In this document: positions 45,749 through 54,366 of the stretch, piece by piece
Layout of the letters: each line of letters starts with the position of its first letter
Numbering within the stretch: position 1 is the first letter of the stretch
DNA from: Acidobacteriaceae bacterium
GTDB lineage: Bacteria > Acidobacteriota > Terriglobia > Terriglobales > Acidobacteriaceae
Assembly (NCBI GenBank): GCA_003134855.1
Contig: PLCS01000007.1
Span: 1-64,000, forward strand
Length of the DNA: 64,000 bases
Direction of reading: 5' to 3'
Made by a program: the position numbers and the translations under genes
The notes under the pieces: generated by a model
The model's input: only the letters and a program-made list of their open reading frames with translations
What the model was told of the DNA's origin: nothing
Databases searched by the model: none

Positions 45749-45935
45749 TTTGAAAGGGCACGGCTATAGCCGTGCCGGAATGCCGCAAAATCAACGTGAG
45801 CTTTAGTGTCTGCGTGAGAACCCCATTTTCGGCTTGTTTGGCCACAATATATTAGGCCTTCTGAATTCGTCACCCCAATATACAGCCGTCAAAATTAGTT
45901 CTCACGCAGACACTTTAGCCCCTGAGGAAATGCGG
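45749..45935 (+). repeat. Dispersed repeat family A copy split by a MITE-like insertion
   Basis: Left part: TTTGAAAGGGCACGGCTATA, then GCCGTGCC, up to GAGCTTTAG. Right part resumes CTTTAGCCCCTGAGGAAATG. Removing 45807-45918 restores GAGCTTTAGCCCCTGAGG, as in the intact copy at 44901-44920. Confidence 0.8.
45807..45912. mobile_element. 106-bp MITE-like element with 15-bp perfect TIRs and 6-bp target duplication
   Basis: The left end TGTCTGCGTGAGAAC (45807-45821) is the exact inverted repeat of the right end (45898-45912), and similarity continues imperfectly for another ~15 bp (ATTTTCGGCT versus ATTTTGACGGCT). CTTTAG flanks both sides (45801-45806 and 45913-45918). There is no coding capacity. 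The matching transposase is not in the window. Confidence 0.8.
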
Positions 45936-45987
45936 AAGTCGTAAAAGAACTGATGTAAAGCTTCACAAATGAAGACTGCCAACAATC

Positions 45988-46015
45988 CACTGTTCACTGT
46001 CCACTGTTCATTGCA
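45988..46015. repeat. Heptamer repeat at the 3' end of the GT39 gene
   Basis: CACTGTT, CACTGTC, CACTGTT, CATTGCA in succession, running across the minus-strand stop codon at 46008. Confidence 0.55.
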
Positions 46016-48032
46016 GCGGCCGGTCGGTCCACAGAGTCTTGCCGGCGAGGGCCTGGACGAAGATCAGGCGCCCGGCCAGCAGTTGCTCGGCTTTATAGCG
46101 ATCGTTGTAATTGTCGCTATCGGCGAAGAGCCACTTGCGCTCGCCCGTGCCCCACATTTTGCTGAGCTGGTCTTCGGTGAGGAAGATGTCGGGCGAGTCG
46201 GGATAGCAGGAGCCCCAGAGCAGCGTTGAACCCTCGCCAAATTGTCCGCAGCGGTGGAGCACCAGCAGAGTCGGCTTGCCGCGGAAAAACTTGTGCGTAT
46301 AAAAGACGATGGAGGAGGCAAAGGTCTGGTCGCCGTAGATGATGAAGGTGTCGCTGGGCGAGCCTTTGGCCATGATGGTATCGGCCATCTGCTTGGAGCC
46401 GAGCATGGGATCAAAGCGGGCAAAGGCGATGTGGGCTGCGATGAGGAAGACGGCCGAGGTCAGCGCGACGCTGACGGTGGCGGCAATCTGCTTCCGCTTG
46501 AGGCGCAGCGCCAGTCCCGCGGCCGGGCCGATGAGCAAAGCAATCGCAGCCAGTGCGGCAGGCAGGCGCAGCGCGGCAAACGAGGCGCCTGTGAGGTCGA
46601 AAAAGTGCGACATCGAGAGTTCATAATTACCCACGCCGCGACGAGCCAGCAGGGTGCCGATGTCGGCGACAAAGGGCAGATGGCGCGACTCCCACAGTCC
46701 CCAGCCGAGGACCGCGGCGGAGAGCACGCCGACCACCGTGAAGACAGCCTGCGCACCGGTGAGCCAAGCGGTTGAAAGCAGCGATTTGTGGTTCTCCGGG
46801 CTGTCGGCCGAAGTCCAATCCGCGCCGCGATTCTCTTCGATTCCCGCCACCACGCCGGCGATAAGAATGAAGAGCGGTGTCCATACCGGGAAGGTGTAGT
46901 ACTCCTGGTTGGTCGAAATCGAAAAGAAGAGCAGGGTCCAGGCCGTGAAGAGGCTCAGCAGCCAGATGGTGCGCGCGCGGAACTTGAGCTGGACGAGATC
47001 GCCTGCCACGTCGGCGCGAACGGTATCTTCCAGGAAAAAGTCCACCGTCTGGCCGGAGTCATGGCGCAGATACTGCTTCCAATGGCGGCGAGTCTTCCAG
47101 GCTACGGCGATCAAGGCAGGCAGAAAGAGGCTCCACGGAAAGAGCCAGACCAAGTGCAGCAGCCAGTAGGCGGCAAAGGGCAGCTTGCTGTAGTCGTGCG
47201 GATAGCGCTGGCCGAAGAAGCGCAGCACATGTTCATTGATGAAGTAGAAGTAGAAGAAGCCGTGCACGTTGCCGAAGGAGGGATGGTTGCCGATGGGGTG
47301 TCCCTGGTCGGGATTGGCCAGGCCGCAGAGGATGTGCCAGGGCGCGGCGATAGCCAGAAAGAGCAGCGGTCCGGCGACCGGCTTCAAAGCCCGCCAGCGC
47401 CGCCACAGGCCGGAAAGAATCAGGTAGGGAATAGCTGCGCCGAGAAAGAAGGTTGGAGCGATCAGCCCTTTGGTCAGCACCGCCAGCGCCATCACCGCCC
47501 ACATCCAGTAAAAACGCGCTCCCCGGCCCGGCTCAAAGCCGGTCAGCAGGCAGTAAAGAGCAATCAGCAGAAACAGGCTCAGTTGCGCCTCGGGAATGAT
47601 GAAGCGGGTAAACAGGAACGGACCAATCGAAGTCAGTACGCCCAGTCCGGCATAGAGCCCGGCGCGGGAGCCCCAGGCCCGGCGCGCCCACAGCCACGCC
47701 ATCCAGGCCAGGCCCAGCATGGCCAGCGCATTGGGCAAGTGCGAGGCAAAGACATTCTGGCCGAAGAGCTTGTAGAAAACGCCGGAGATCCAGTAGGGCA
47801 GCGGCGGCTTTTCGATGTAGCGGATGCCGTTCACCTTGGCCGTGATCCAGTCGCTGCTCTCGGAGAAGTGCTGCGCGGCCTGTGCGTGGGATGAATCCAC
47901 GTCGTCCATCAGTGGCGGATTGAAGAGGGAGCCAATCTGCACGGCGGCAAAGATCGCCGCAAAAAGCAGCCACACAGCCAGCGTCGAGGGCGCGGCTTGC
48001 GGGCGATTCTGCATTAAAGCGTCAGTTTTCAT
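46008..48032 (-). CDS. GT39/ArnT-like integral membrane glycosyltransferase
   Basis: A 674-residue protein with about 10-12 transmembrane helices. LMDDVDSSHAQAAQHFSES near residue 45 is the first-loop acidic motif of the PMT/ArnT superfamily, followed by IRYIEKPPLPYWISG. The C-terminal ~170 residues are a periplasmic domain (DTFIIYGDQTFASSIVFYTHKFF). Enzymes of this type move a sugar from a polyprenyl-phosphate donor to lipid A or protein outside the inner membrane. ATG 48032 starts the hydrophobic part; the longer frame is unsupported. The donor and acceptor are unknown. Confidence 0.85.
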   Translation of the reverse strand: MKTDALMQNRPQAAPSTLAVWLLFAAIFAAVQIGSLFNPPLMDDVDSSHAQAAQHFSESSDWITAKVNGIRYIEKPPLPYWISGVFYKLFGQNVFASHLPNALAMLGLAWMAWLWARRAWGSRAGLYAGLGVLTSIGPFLFTRFIIPEAQLSLFLLIALYCLLTGFEPGRGARFYWMWAVMALAVLTKGLIAPTFFLGAAIPYLILSGLWRRWRALKPVAGPLLFLAIAAPWHILCGLANPDQGHPIGNHPSFGNVHGFFYFYFINEHVLRFFGQRYPHDYSKLPFAAYWLLHLVWLFPWSLFLPALIAVAWKTRRHWKQYLRHDSGQTVDFFLEDTVRADVAGDLVQLKFRARTIWLLSLFTAWTLLFFSISTNQEYYTFPVWTPLFILIAGVVAGIEENRGADWTSADSPENHKSLLSTAWLTGAQAVFTVVGVLSAAVLGWGLWESRHLPFVADIGTLLARRGVGNYELSMSHFFDLTGASFAALRLPAALAAIALLIGPAAGLALRLKRKQIAATVSVALTSAVFLIAAHIAFARFDPMLGSKQMADTIMAKGSPSDTFIIYGDQTFASSIVFYTHKFFRGKPTLLVLHRCGQFGEGSTLLWGSCYPDSPDIFLTEDQLSKMWGTGERKWLFADSDNYNDRYKAEQLLAGRLIFVQALAGKTLWTDRPLQ

Positions 48033-48103
48033 TGCTGGAATACCATTCCAAACAGGATAACAGCCGCGTGGATGGGACGGTTCGCGCGGGCGGAAATCGA
48101 ACG

Positions 48104-48132
48104 TGGACAAACAAGCATACCCGGAGTACGAT
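48104..48132 (+). promoter_or_regulatory. Promoter of the mazEF-like pair
   Basis: TGGACA (48104-48109), a 17-nt spacer and TACGAT (48127-48132), with ATG 7 nt later. A leaderless message is likely. Confidence 0.55.
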
Positions 48133-48139
48133 AAAAGAT

Positions 48140-48418
48140 ATGACAATGCAAGCGACAGCTCGCAAGCTGAAAAGGAGCTTTACCCTCACTCCGGAGTCAG
48201 TGGCGTTTGTTGCGGATACGCGGCAGAGGCGGCGGGCGGGCTCCGACTCAGAGGCGCTGGACCTACTGCTGCGCGAAGCGAGGCTGGAAGTCAAGCGGCA
48301 GGAGTTCGAGGCCAGCATCACGGCATACTACGACTCTATCTCCGATGAGGAGCGTAAGGAACAAGCCAACTGGGCCGAAAATACCGCCTCGAATATGTGG
48401 CTTGAGGTTCCGGAATGA
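48140..48418 (+). CDS. Putative antitoxin of a PemK/MazF module
   Basis: A 92-residue basic then acidic protein. KLKRSFTLTPESVAFVADTRQRRRAGSDSEALDLLLREA has the look of a ribbon-helix-helix DNA-binding domain. ITAYYDSISDEERKEQANWAENTASNMW is an acidic tail suited to wrapping the toxin. The stop codon overlaps the toxin start (ATGA). The assignment rests mainly on this position and size; an alternative start is ATG 48146. Confidence 0.75.
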   Translation: MTMQATARKLKRSFTLTPESVAFVADTRQRRRAGSDSEALDLLLREARLEVKRQEFEASITAYYDSISDEERKEQANWAENTASNMWLEVPE

Positions 48419-48783
48419 GTGCGCCGGAGCGGCGCTACCCTCTGCGCGGTGAGATTTGGTGGACACATTTTTCCACCGATCAGCCGGGGAAGAATCGGCC
48501 TGCCATTATTGTCTCCCTGAACTCACGCAACTCTCATCCTCGCGCGGATACGGTGCTGGCGATTCCCCTCTCTACTTCGATTCACAAACCCGGGCCCTCC
48601 CACCTGCTCCTGAGCGCCGGAGAAACCGGCCTGCGCGAAGACAGTATCGCCTGGGCAGAGAACATCGGCGTGGTGGCAAAGGAACAACTGATAGAGCCCG
48701 TCGCTGGCCATCGACCGCTGACGAATGCTCAGATTTGCCGTCTGGCCGGAATGGTGCGAACGGCGATGGGGTGCGTGGAGTAG
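48415..48783 (+). CDS. mazF: PemK/MazF-type mRNA interferase toxin
   Basis: A 122-residue protein. YPLRGEIWWTHFSTDQPGKNRPAIIVSLNSRN is the MazF N-terminal barrel with the catalytic Arg (KNRPAIIVS). DTVLAIPLSTSIHKPGPSHLLLSAGETGL, then DSIAWAENIGVVAKEQL closes it. Toxins of this family cut mRNA at short sequence motifs. It overlaps the antitoxin by 4 bp. Its promoter is probably only the one before the antitoxin. Confidence 0.9.
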   Translation: MSAPERRYPLRGEIWWTHFSTDQPGKNRPAIIVSLNSRNSHPRADTVLAIPLSTSIHKPGPSHLLLSAGETGLREDSIAWAENIGVVAKEQLIEPVAGHRPLTNAQICRLAGMVRTAMGCVE

Positions 48784-48907
48784 ATCTTGGGAACCCATTA
48801 GATGCGCTCTGCGTAACACTGAATCATGCAGAGATTACGCAGTTTTCTTCGCTGGGGCTTGGCACTTATTACGGTTTGGCTTGTTGCGGTTGAGTAACTA
48901 TCCGCGT

Positions 48908-50752
48908 TCAGGGGGCACTCGCCGGTACAACTGTAACTCTTCTGCAACCGCGCACGGCATTGCAGATGTAAACCTCGTCAGCGGATGCAAGATCTTCCAG
49001 GAGCAATCTTCTTTCCGCGGCTGCGGGCTTGGTTTCCAGCAGATGCCGCCGGTAAATCCCCGGCAGCAATCCGCATTCAACCGGAGGCGTGAACCATTGG
49101 CCATCCTTCTCGGCGAAGACATTACTAATGGCGCCCTCGGTCACCTCGTTGCGTTCATTCAGAAATAAAACCTCGTCATCGCCGCGCCGCAGCGCCTCTT
49201 CGTATAGCCGGTCGTAAAGCTGGCGGCGGGTCGTCTTATGCCGCAAGAAGCGATCGCTTGAAGAAACTCGAATCGTGGAAATCGTAACGGTCCCCGAACC
49301 TGTTTGTTCCGCCACTGGGGTGTGCGTGACTTTCACCGCGCCGGAGCGCTCCAGGAGAACTCGAACCTTCGTCCGCGCGCCGCATGCAAGCCGCTTGCCC
49401 ACATCTTCCAATGCTTCATGGATGGATGTGCGATCGAAGTTGAATCCAAAATACGCTGCCGATGATTCCATCCGCTCCAGGTGCAGCGGCAGCAAACTGT
49501 AACCATCGTTCCATAGAATAGATTCCAGCAGTTGGAAGGTCTCTTCGCGGCGGGTCAGGAATTCGAACTTCAGCAGGCACTCACGGTACTCTTCTTCCGC
49601 CTGCGAATCGATGACAATGCCGCTGCCCACGCCCATTGAGCCGCGGTTGTTCTCCAGGACCACGGTTCGAATGGGCACGCTGAATACAGCCTCGCGCGCC
49701 GGTGAAAAGAAGCCGATTGCGCCGGTGTAGACTCCGCGCGGCCCACCTTCCAGTTCTTGAATAATTTCCATTGTCCGATGCTTTGGCGCTCCCGTTACGG
49801 AACCACAGGGAAAGAGACTGGCGAAGATATCGGAAGAACGCACACCGGGACGAAGCGTGCCGGAAACCTCCGAAGTCATCTGAAAAAGCGTCTCATATTT
49901 CTCCACCGCGAAGAGCTGGTCAACCCGCACGCTTCCGTACTCGCAGATGCGGCCCAGATCGTTGCGCATCAGGTCCACAATCATCACGTTCTCGCTGCGA
50001 TTCTTGATGTCGTTTTGCAGCCAGCGGGCTATTTGTTTGTCTTCCATGAGGTCCGCGCCGCGCCGCGCCGTGCCTTTCATCGGGCGCGTGACAATTCCGC
50101 AGTCTTTCAGACGAAAGAACAACTCCGGCGAAAACGACAGAATCTGCCAGTTCCCTCCGTGGATGAAGGCGTTGTACCGCACCGGCTGGCTCTTGATCAT
50201 CGCCGCAAAGAGATCCATCGCAGAACCCGAAAAGTCGAACCGCGCCTGATCGGTGAAGTTCACTTGATAGGTGTCGCCCGCGCGTATGTACTCCTGGATC
50301 GCCGCAATCTTTTGGGCGTAGCTTTTCTCGTCGATGCCGAGGCGCAGATTCTGAATTGCAAAACTCTCGCCAGGCTTGGGATCTTCCGCCGGATAATCAT
50401 CCGGCGCATCGCCCTCAAATTCACCCGTTCTATGGTCAAAGACGCAGGCTTTGGAATATACGCCAAACCAGCCGGAAGGCATATTCGTATTCTGCCGGCC
50501 GCAATGATCCATTTTTTGCAGGCTTTCTCCGCACTCGTAGGCAAGATAACCGGCTACATAAGCGCCGCTCGCCAATGCCTGGTCGATCTCGTCGAACAAG
50601 CCGTTGCTGATCGAGAGCGTCCGTGCAGGCTGCGTAAAGAGGTAACTTCGATAATTCTCATCATCGAAGCGCGAGGTTTGCAGCAGAATGCTGCCGGGAT
50701 TCGCTGCGGCCAGCGATTGATATCGGGCGGGAAACTGCGCGTAGGCATTCAA
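48908..50752 (-). CDS. pabB: Aminodeoxychorismate synthase component I fused to aminodeoxychorismate lyase
   Basis: A 614-residue bifunctional protein for p-aminobenzoate, a folate precursor. Residues ~1-390 are the chorismate-binding domain (PMKGTARRGADLMEDKQIA, NVMIVDLMRNDLGRI, SLFPCGSVTGAPKHRTMEII, GVGSGIVIDSQAEEEY). Residues ~400-614 are a class IV aminotransferase fold (ILWNDGYSLLPLHLERM, the PLP Lys in FLRHKTTRR, LFLNERNEVTEGAISNVFA, GLLPGIYRRHLL). The start is TTG 50752 after AGGAAA; nearby ATGs are out of frame. It could supply both PabB and PabC steps; the PabA glutaminase is not adjacent. Confidence 0.9.
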   Translation of the reverse strand: MNAYAQFPARYQSLAAANPGSILLQTSRFDDENYRSYLFTQPARTLSISNGLFDEIDQALASGAYVAGYLAYECGESLQKMDHCGRQNTNMPSGWFGVYSKACVFDHRTGEFEGDAPDDYPAEDPKPGESFAIQNLRLGIDEKSYAQKIAAIQEYIRAGDTYQVNFTDQARFDFSGSAMDLFAAMIKSQPVRYNAFIHGGNWQILSFSPELFFRLKDCGIVTRPMKGTARRGADLMEDKQIARWLQNDIKNRSENVMIVDLMRNDLGRICEYGSVRVDQLFAVEKYETLFQMTSEVSGTLRPGVRSSDIFASLFPCGSVTGAPKHRTMEIIQELEGGPRGVYTGAIGFFSPAREAVFSVPIRTVVLENNRGSMGVGSGIVIDSQAEEEYRECLLKFEFLTRREETFQLLESILWNDGYSLLPLHLERMESSAAYFGFNFDRTSIHEALEDVGKRLACGARTKVRVLLERSGAVKVTHTPVAEQTGSGTVTISTIRVSSSDRFLRHKTTRRQLYDRLYEEALRRGDDEVLFLNERNEVTEGAISNVFAEKDGQWFTPPVECGLLPGIYRRHLLETKPAAAERRLLLEDLASADEVYICNAVRGCRRVTVVPASAP

Positions 50753-50870
50753 TTCATTTTTCCTGCCGCGGGATAAAAGCTATTGCTTGCGCCTGAATCA
50801 ACAGCGGTGATCCGGCCCGGTCGTGTATTGTGTCCCCAGAGCCAATTCCATTGTACGGAGCGCACCCCCC

Positions 50871-52484
50871 ATGCCCGCCTTTGCCGCCATCGATATCGGT
50901 TCCAACTCATGCAGACTGAAGATCGCCACGGTTGTGGCGCACAAATTACAGACGCTGCACGAGGACCGCGAAGTGACGCGGCTGGGGGCAAGCGTCTTCG
51001 AGACCGGGATGGCCTCGCCGGAGGCGATGACGGCTACGCTGGAGGCGCTCAAGCGCTTTCAGCGGGCAGTGCAGTTGCATGGGGCGGATCAGATTCGCGT
51101 GGTGGCCACCTCGGCGATGCGCGACGCCCGCAACGGGCTGGCCTTTCAGGCATGGGTGAAGGCCGAGACCGGCTGGAATATGGAGATCATCTCCGGCCTG
51201 GAGGAGGGCCGGCTGATTCACCTGGGCGTGATGGGGCTGGGCGTCGCCGAACCCGAAGCCGAAACCGGAACCGCGCCGCAAGCGGAGTCCGGAGCGGCGG
51301 GCCGCGTGCTGCTGGTGGACCTTGGCGGCGGAAGCTGCGAGATCACGCTCTCCGAGCACAAGCACATCCTGGAGACCGTCAGCCTGCCGCTGGGCGCGGT
51401 GCGCTTGACCCAGGAGTTCCTCACCGCCGATCCGGCGCCGGCCGAGGGACTGGCGCGCATGCGGCAGTTCATCGACCGCGAATTGCGCCTGGCCCACCAA
51501 AAGATTCAGCCGGAGAACGTGTCGTTGGTGATCGGCACTTCGGGTACAGCCGCGGCTCTGAGCGAGGCGATTGCGGCGGAGGGGAAGGCCAGAGCGAAGG
51601 CAGGCAAGAAGTCTGCATTCAAGACAGCCGGCATCACTGAGCCGGATGGAATTGCCCCCACGAGCGCGGTGCGTCAGTTGGCCGCGAAGCTGGCTCCGAT
51701 GGCCCTCGCCGAGCGCACGGCAGTCGAGGGCATCGGGCCGCGGCGGGCGGAGATCATCGTGGCCGGCGCGCAGGTCTTTGCCGAGCTGCTGGAGAGCTTC
51801 GGGCTGGAAGGATTTCGCTACTCCCCGCTGGGGTTGCGTGACGGCATCCTGGCCCAGATGCTGGCCGAGCAGGACGCCCGCGCCGCCGTCCATCTGGAGT
51901 TCGAGCACCAGCGCTGGGAGAGCGTGCTGGCCACGGCGCGGCGCTACGGGGTCGATCCGCAAGAAGCGGAGCCGGTGCGCGCTCACGCCGTACAGCTTTA
52001 CCGCGAATTGCAGGCGCTGCACCAATTGCCGCCCGAGTACGAAAGCTGGCTGGCCGCCTCCGCCATCCTGCGCGACACCGGCAAGTTCATCAACCACCAG
52101 GGCCATCACCGGCATACGCAGTACATTGTTTCGAGCTCCGAACTCTTCGGCTATACACCGGTGCAGCGGACGCTGGTTTCGGCCATTGCGCGCTACCTGG
52201 GCAAGAGCCGCCCGCAGCCGGGCGACCGCTCCCTGCGCAACATTCCCGCCGGCGAGCATCCGCGCGTGCAGCGCGCGGTGGTGCTGCTGCGCCTGGCCGT
52301 GGCGCTCAACCAAGACCGCGCCAGCGACGTGCTGCGCGTCGCGGTCAAGGTCTATCCCAAGCGGGTCTATCTGGAGGTCGAGCCGGGGCGGACCGGGGCG
52401 GAACTGGAACTCTGGTCGCTGCGCAAGGAGGCCGCTTACTTCCGCGAGGTCTTTGGGCGCGAACTTTTCTGCACGCTGGCATAG
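50871..52484 (+). CDS. ppx: Ppx/GppA exopolyphosphatase family protein
   Basis: A 537-residue protein of the ASKHA fold. N-terminal phosphate-binding motif FAAIDIGSNSCRLKIA, VVATSAMRDARNG, ISGLEEGRLIHLGVMGL, and the second motif LLVDLGGGSCEITLSE. ERTAVEGIGPRRAEIIVAG follows, and the C-terminal ~200 residues are an HD-like helical domain (ILRDTGKFINHQGHHRHTQYIV). Such enzymes degrade polyphosphate or pppGpp. ATG 50871 starts the motif. It overlaps the convergent sixA gene by 49 bp. Confidence 0.9.
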   Translation: MPAFAAIDIGSNSCRLKIATVVAHKLQTLHEDREVTRLGASVFETGMASPEAMTATLEALKRFQRAVQLHGADQIRVVATSAMRDARNGLAFQAWVKAETGWNMEIISGLEEGRLIHLGVMGLGVAEPEAETGTAPQAESGAAGRVLLVDLGGGSCEITLSEHKHILETVSLPLGAVRLTQEFLTADPAPAEGLARMRQFIDRELRLAHQKIQPENVSLVIGTSGTAAALSEAIAAEGKARAKAGKKSAFKTAGITEPDGIAPTSAVRQLAAKLAPMALAERTAVEGIGPRRAEIIVAGAQVFAELLESFGLEGFRYSPLGLRDGILAQMLAEQDARAAVHLEFEHQRWESVLATARRYGVDPQEAEPVRAHAVQLYRELQALHQLPPEYESWLAASAILRDTGKFINHQGHHRHTQYIVSSSELFGYTPVQRTLVSAIARYLGKSRPQPGDRSLRNIPAGEHPRVQRAVVLLRLAVALNQDRASDVLRVAVKVYPKRVYLEVEPGRTGAELELWSLRKEAAYFREVFGRELFCTLA

Positions 52485-52963
52485 ATGGCGCGGGCCGAGC
52501 GCGGATCGATCAGCCACTGCAAGAGCGGCGGATGGCGATCTAGATCGACGCGGGCCACCGAGCCTTTTCTCATGCGGATGGCTGCGCCGCCGTTGCCGGT
52601 AACCAGCCGTCCCAGAAACTGGAAGACATTGGGGTTGTGTCCCACCGCCAGCACGCCCTCATAGCCGGCATAGTGGGCCAGCATCCGCTGGAAGTCGGTG
52701 TAATCGGCATCGGGCTCAAGCGCCGGGCTGATCTCGACCCGGGCATCGTAGCCCAGCTCCGTGCCCACAAGCTGCGCGGTTTGCAGCGAGCGCTTCAAGG
52801 GACTGGAGACGATCACGTCCACCTGCACCTTGAGCGCGCTCAGAAGCCGAGCCATCAGGATGCACTGCTCCTTGCCCTCTTTGATCAGGGCTCGCTTGGA
52901 GTCGAGAGTTGGATTCCCGCGTGACAATCCGGCATTGGCGTGGCGCATTAGGTAGAGGTTCAT
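52436..52963 (-). CDS. sixA: SixA-type phosphohistidine phosphatase
   Basis: A 175-residue histidine-phosphatase-fold protein. MNLYLMRHANAGLSRG contains the RHA/G catalytic motif, VDVIVSSPLKRSLQTAQLVG the second Arg, and GVLAVGHNPNVFQFLGRLV the second catalytic His. This small size is typical of SixA, which removes phosphate from histidine in phosphorelay proteins. ATG 52963 starts the fold. Its last 49 bp are antisense to the end of ppx, so either message may affect the other. Confidence 0.88.
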   Translation of the reverse strand: MNLYLMRHANAGLSRGNPTLDSKRALIKEGKEQCILMARLLSALKVQVDVIVSSPLKRSLQTAQLVGTELGYDARVEISPALEPDADYTDFQRMLAHYAGYEGVLAVGHNPNVFQFLGRLVTGNGGAAIRMRKGSVARVDLDRHPPLLQWLIDPRSARAIYASVQKSSRPKTSRK

Positions 52964-53106
52964 CGGGATGGGTCCGGCGGGGGCGTAAGGGGCTGCCGGC
53001 TCCTTGAGGCTCCATATTACCACGAACGCAACATCCTGGCAGAGATCGGGCGAAGCGTTCCGATGATGCTCTACGGGAAGTTGTTCCTTCCATCCCCGAC
53101 TTTTGC

Positions 53107-53112
53107 TATACT
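53107..53112 (+). promoter_or_regulatory. -10-like TATACT before tRNA-Leu
   Basis: TATACT lies 18 bp before the tRNA 5' end; a -35 such as TTGTTC is 20 nt upstream, longer than ideal. Confidence 0.4.
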
Positions 53113-53130
53113 CGTAGAGTTCACCTGAGT

Positions 53131-53216
53131 GCGGAGGTGGCGAAATTGGCAGACGCACCAGCTTGAGGTGCTGGCGCCCACAAGGCATAGGGGTTCAAGT
53201 CCCCTCTTCCGCACCA
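53131..53216 (+). tRNA. tRNA-Leu (GAG anticodon)
   Basis: Acceptor GCGGAGG paired with CTTCCGC, anticodon stem CCAGC/GCTGG with loop TTGAGGT (anticodon GAG, codons CTC/CTT), a long variable arm typical of Leu, T arm AGGGG-TTCAAGT-CCCCT, and encoded CCA (53214-53216). It is followed closely by secG. Confidence 0.96.
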
Positions 53217-53266
53217 AATCTCTCGCGTCCGGGTCAGCCGGACTGACCTGGAAAGCAGCTTACAAG

Positions 53267-53581
53267 ATGAATGTTCTTCTGGTTTTCGTAGTCGCCGTGC
53301 ATATCGTAGTATGCGTTGTTTTGATCTTTGTGGTCCTCTTGCAGCAGGGCAAATCGGCTGACTTGGCCGGCGCTTTCGGCGGCCAGGGTTCGCAGACCGC
53401 CTTCGGCCCGCGCGCCGCGGCCAACGTGCTCACCCGGCTTACTACCTACGCGGCGATCGTCTTTATGATCACCTCGATTACTCTGACCGTACTCATGGTG
53501 CGCACCGGAAGAGGCTCGCATTCGGTGCTGGACAGTTCCAAGCCCGCGCCTGTCTCCGCGCCCGCCAAATCCGGCAAGTAG
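53267..53581 (+). CDS. secG: Preprotein translocase subunit SecG
   Basis: A 104-residue inner-membrane protein. Two transmembrane helices (LLVFVVAVHIVVCVVLIFVVLLQ and YAAIVFMITSITLTVLMV) are separated by the conserved loop QQGKSADLAGAFGGQGSQTAFG. A Pro/Ser/Lys tail follows. SecG aids SecYE-SecA protein export. It lies 50 bp after tRNA-Leu, in the same orientation, and may be co-transcribed with it. Confidence 0.95.
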   Translation: MNVLLVFVVAVHIVVCVVLIFVVLLQQGKSADLAGAFGGQGSQTAFGPRAAANVLTRLTTYAAIVFMITSITLTVLMVRTGRGSHSVLDSSKPAPVSAPAKSGK

Positions 53582-53686
53582 CCGTAACCCTTTCCTCCTC
53601 TTCTATTTGCAAGAAACTGCGGGCCGCTTGGTCTGCCGTTTCTTTGCGTCCGTACCTGTTCACGAAAAATTTCTTGAAGATTTCTG

Positions 53687-53716
53687 TTGACAAATAATAT
53701 CTTTCAGATATATCTT
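53687..53716 (+). promoter_or_regulatory. padR promoter with overlapping palindromes
   Basis: TTGACA (53687-53692), an 18-nt spacer and TATCTT (53711-53716). ATATCT-TTC-AGATAT (53697-53711) and AGATATATCT (53706-53715) are inverted repeats lying over the spacer and -10, a likely autoregulatory site. The ATG is only 8 nt after the -10. Confidence 0.6.
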
Positions 53717-53724
53717 AAAGCTAT

Positions 53725-54321
53725 ATGAACCACAACCGTACAGCCTACGTCCTCCTCGGCGGGCTCTCCATCCAGTCGAATCTCTCCGGCTATGAGCTTC
53801 ACCAGGCCATCAAAGAGAACTTCGGCAGCTTCTGGGGCGAGAGCTATGGGCAAATCTACCCCACTCTGAAGCGGCTGGCCGCCGAAGGCCTGATTGAGCC
53901 CAGCGGCTCGGCCACTGCCGGCAAAAAGCGGCGGCAGACGTATGCGCTGACCGATGCCGGGCGCGTCTGCCTTCGCGAGTGGCTCGCCCAGCCCTTCCAG
54001 AACGATCCGCCCCGCAATGAATTTATGCTCAAGCTCTTTTTTGGCCATGAGGCTGCGCCGGGCATCGCTCTCGCGCACGTCCGCGAACTTAACGAGCGCA
54101 ACCGGCGAATACTGGCCACGCTGGAGGGGATTGAGAAGATGGCGCGCGCGCACCAATCGAAGGATCCGAATCTGCCGTACTGGATGCTGACTCTGGGACT
54201 CGGTCTGGCGCTGACCCGCGCCGCGATTGCTTGGGGCGAATCCGCGCTGGCAGAGCTTGCTGCCATGGAAGTGGACGCTCGTGAACCGCTGAAAACTTCG
54301 GAGGCTGAGCCTTCTTCATGA
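53725..54321 (+). CDS. PadR family transcriptional regulator
   Basis: A 198-residue protein. The winged helix reads NHNRTAYVLLGGLSIQSNLSGYELHQAI, GSFWGESYGQIYPTLKRLAAEGLIEPSG, KRRQTYALTDAGRVCLREWLAQP (PadR signature). The C-terminal ~90 residues are a coiled-coil dimer domain. PadR proteins usually repress a neighbouring gene and respond to a small molecule. The adjacent co-directional gene is a membrane-linked methyltransferase, a possible target. It probably also controls itself through the palindromes in its promoter. Confidence 0.9.
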   Translation: MNHNRTAYVLLGGLSIQSNLSGYELHQAIKENFGSFWGESYGQIYPTLKRLAAEGLIEPSGSATAGKKRRQTYALTDAGRVCLREWLAQPFQNDPPRNEFMLKLFFGHEAAPGIALAHVRELNERNRRILATLEGIEKMARAHQSKDPNLPYWMLTLGLGLALTRAAIAWGESALAELAAMEVDAREPLKTSEAEPSS

Positions 54322-54366
54322 AGTTCGATCCCTGTGACACAAACGCTTGCTGTTGGGGTTCTTCGT

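Noticed and set aside
45741..45845. N-terminal extension of the SDR gene
   Set aside because: It translates a family-A repeat and part of the MITE; the SDR fold begins at 45740.
50946..52517. A 523-codon minus-strand frame opposite ppx
   Set aside because: The plus strand encodes clear Ppx/GppA motifs; the antisense product is Arg/Gly-rich and domain-free.
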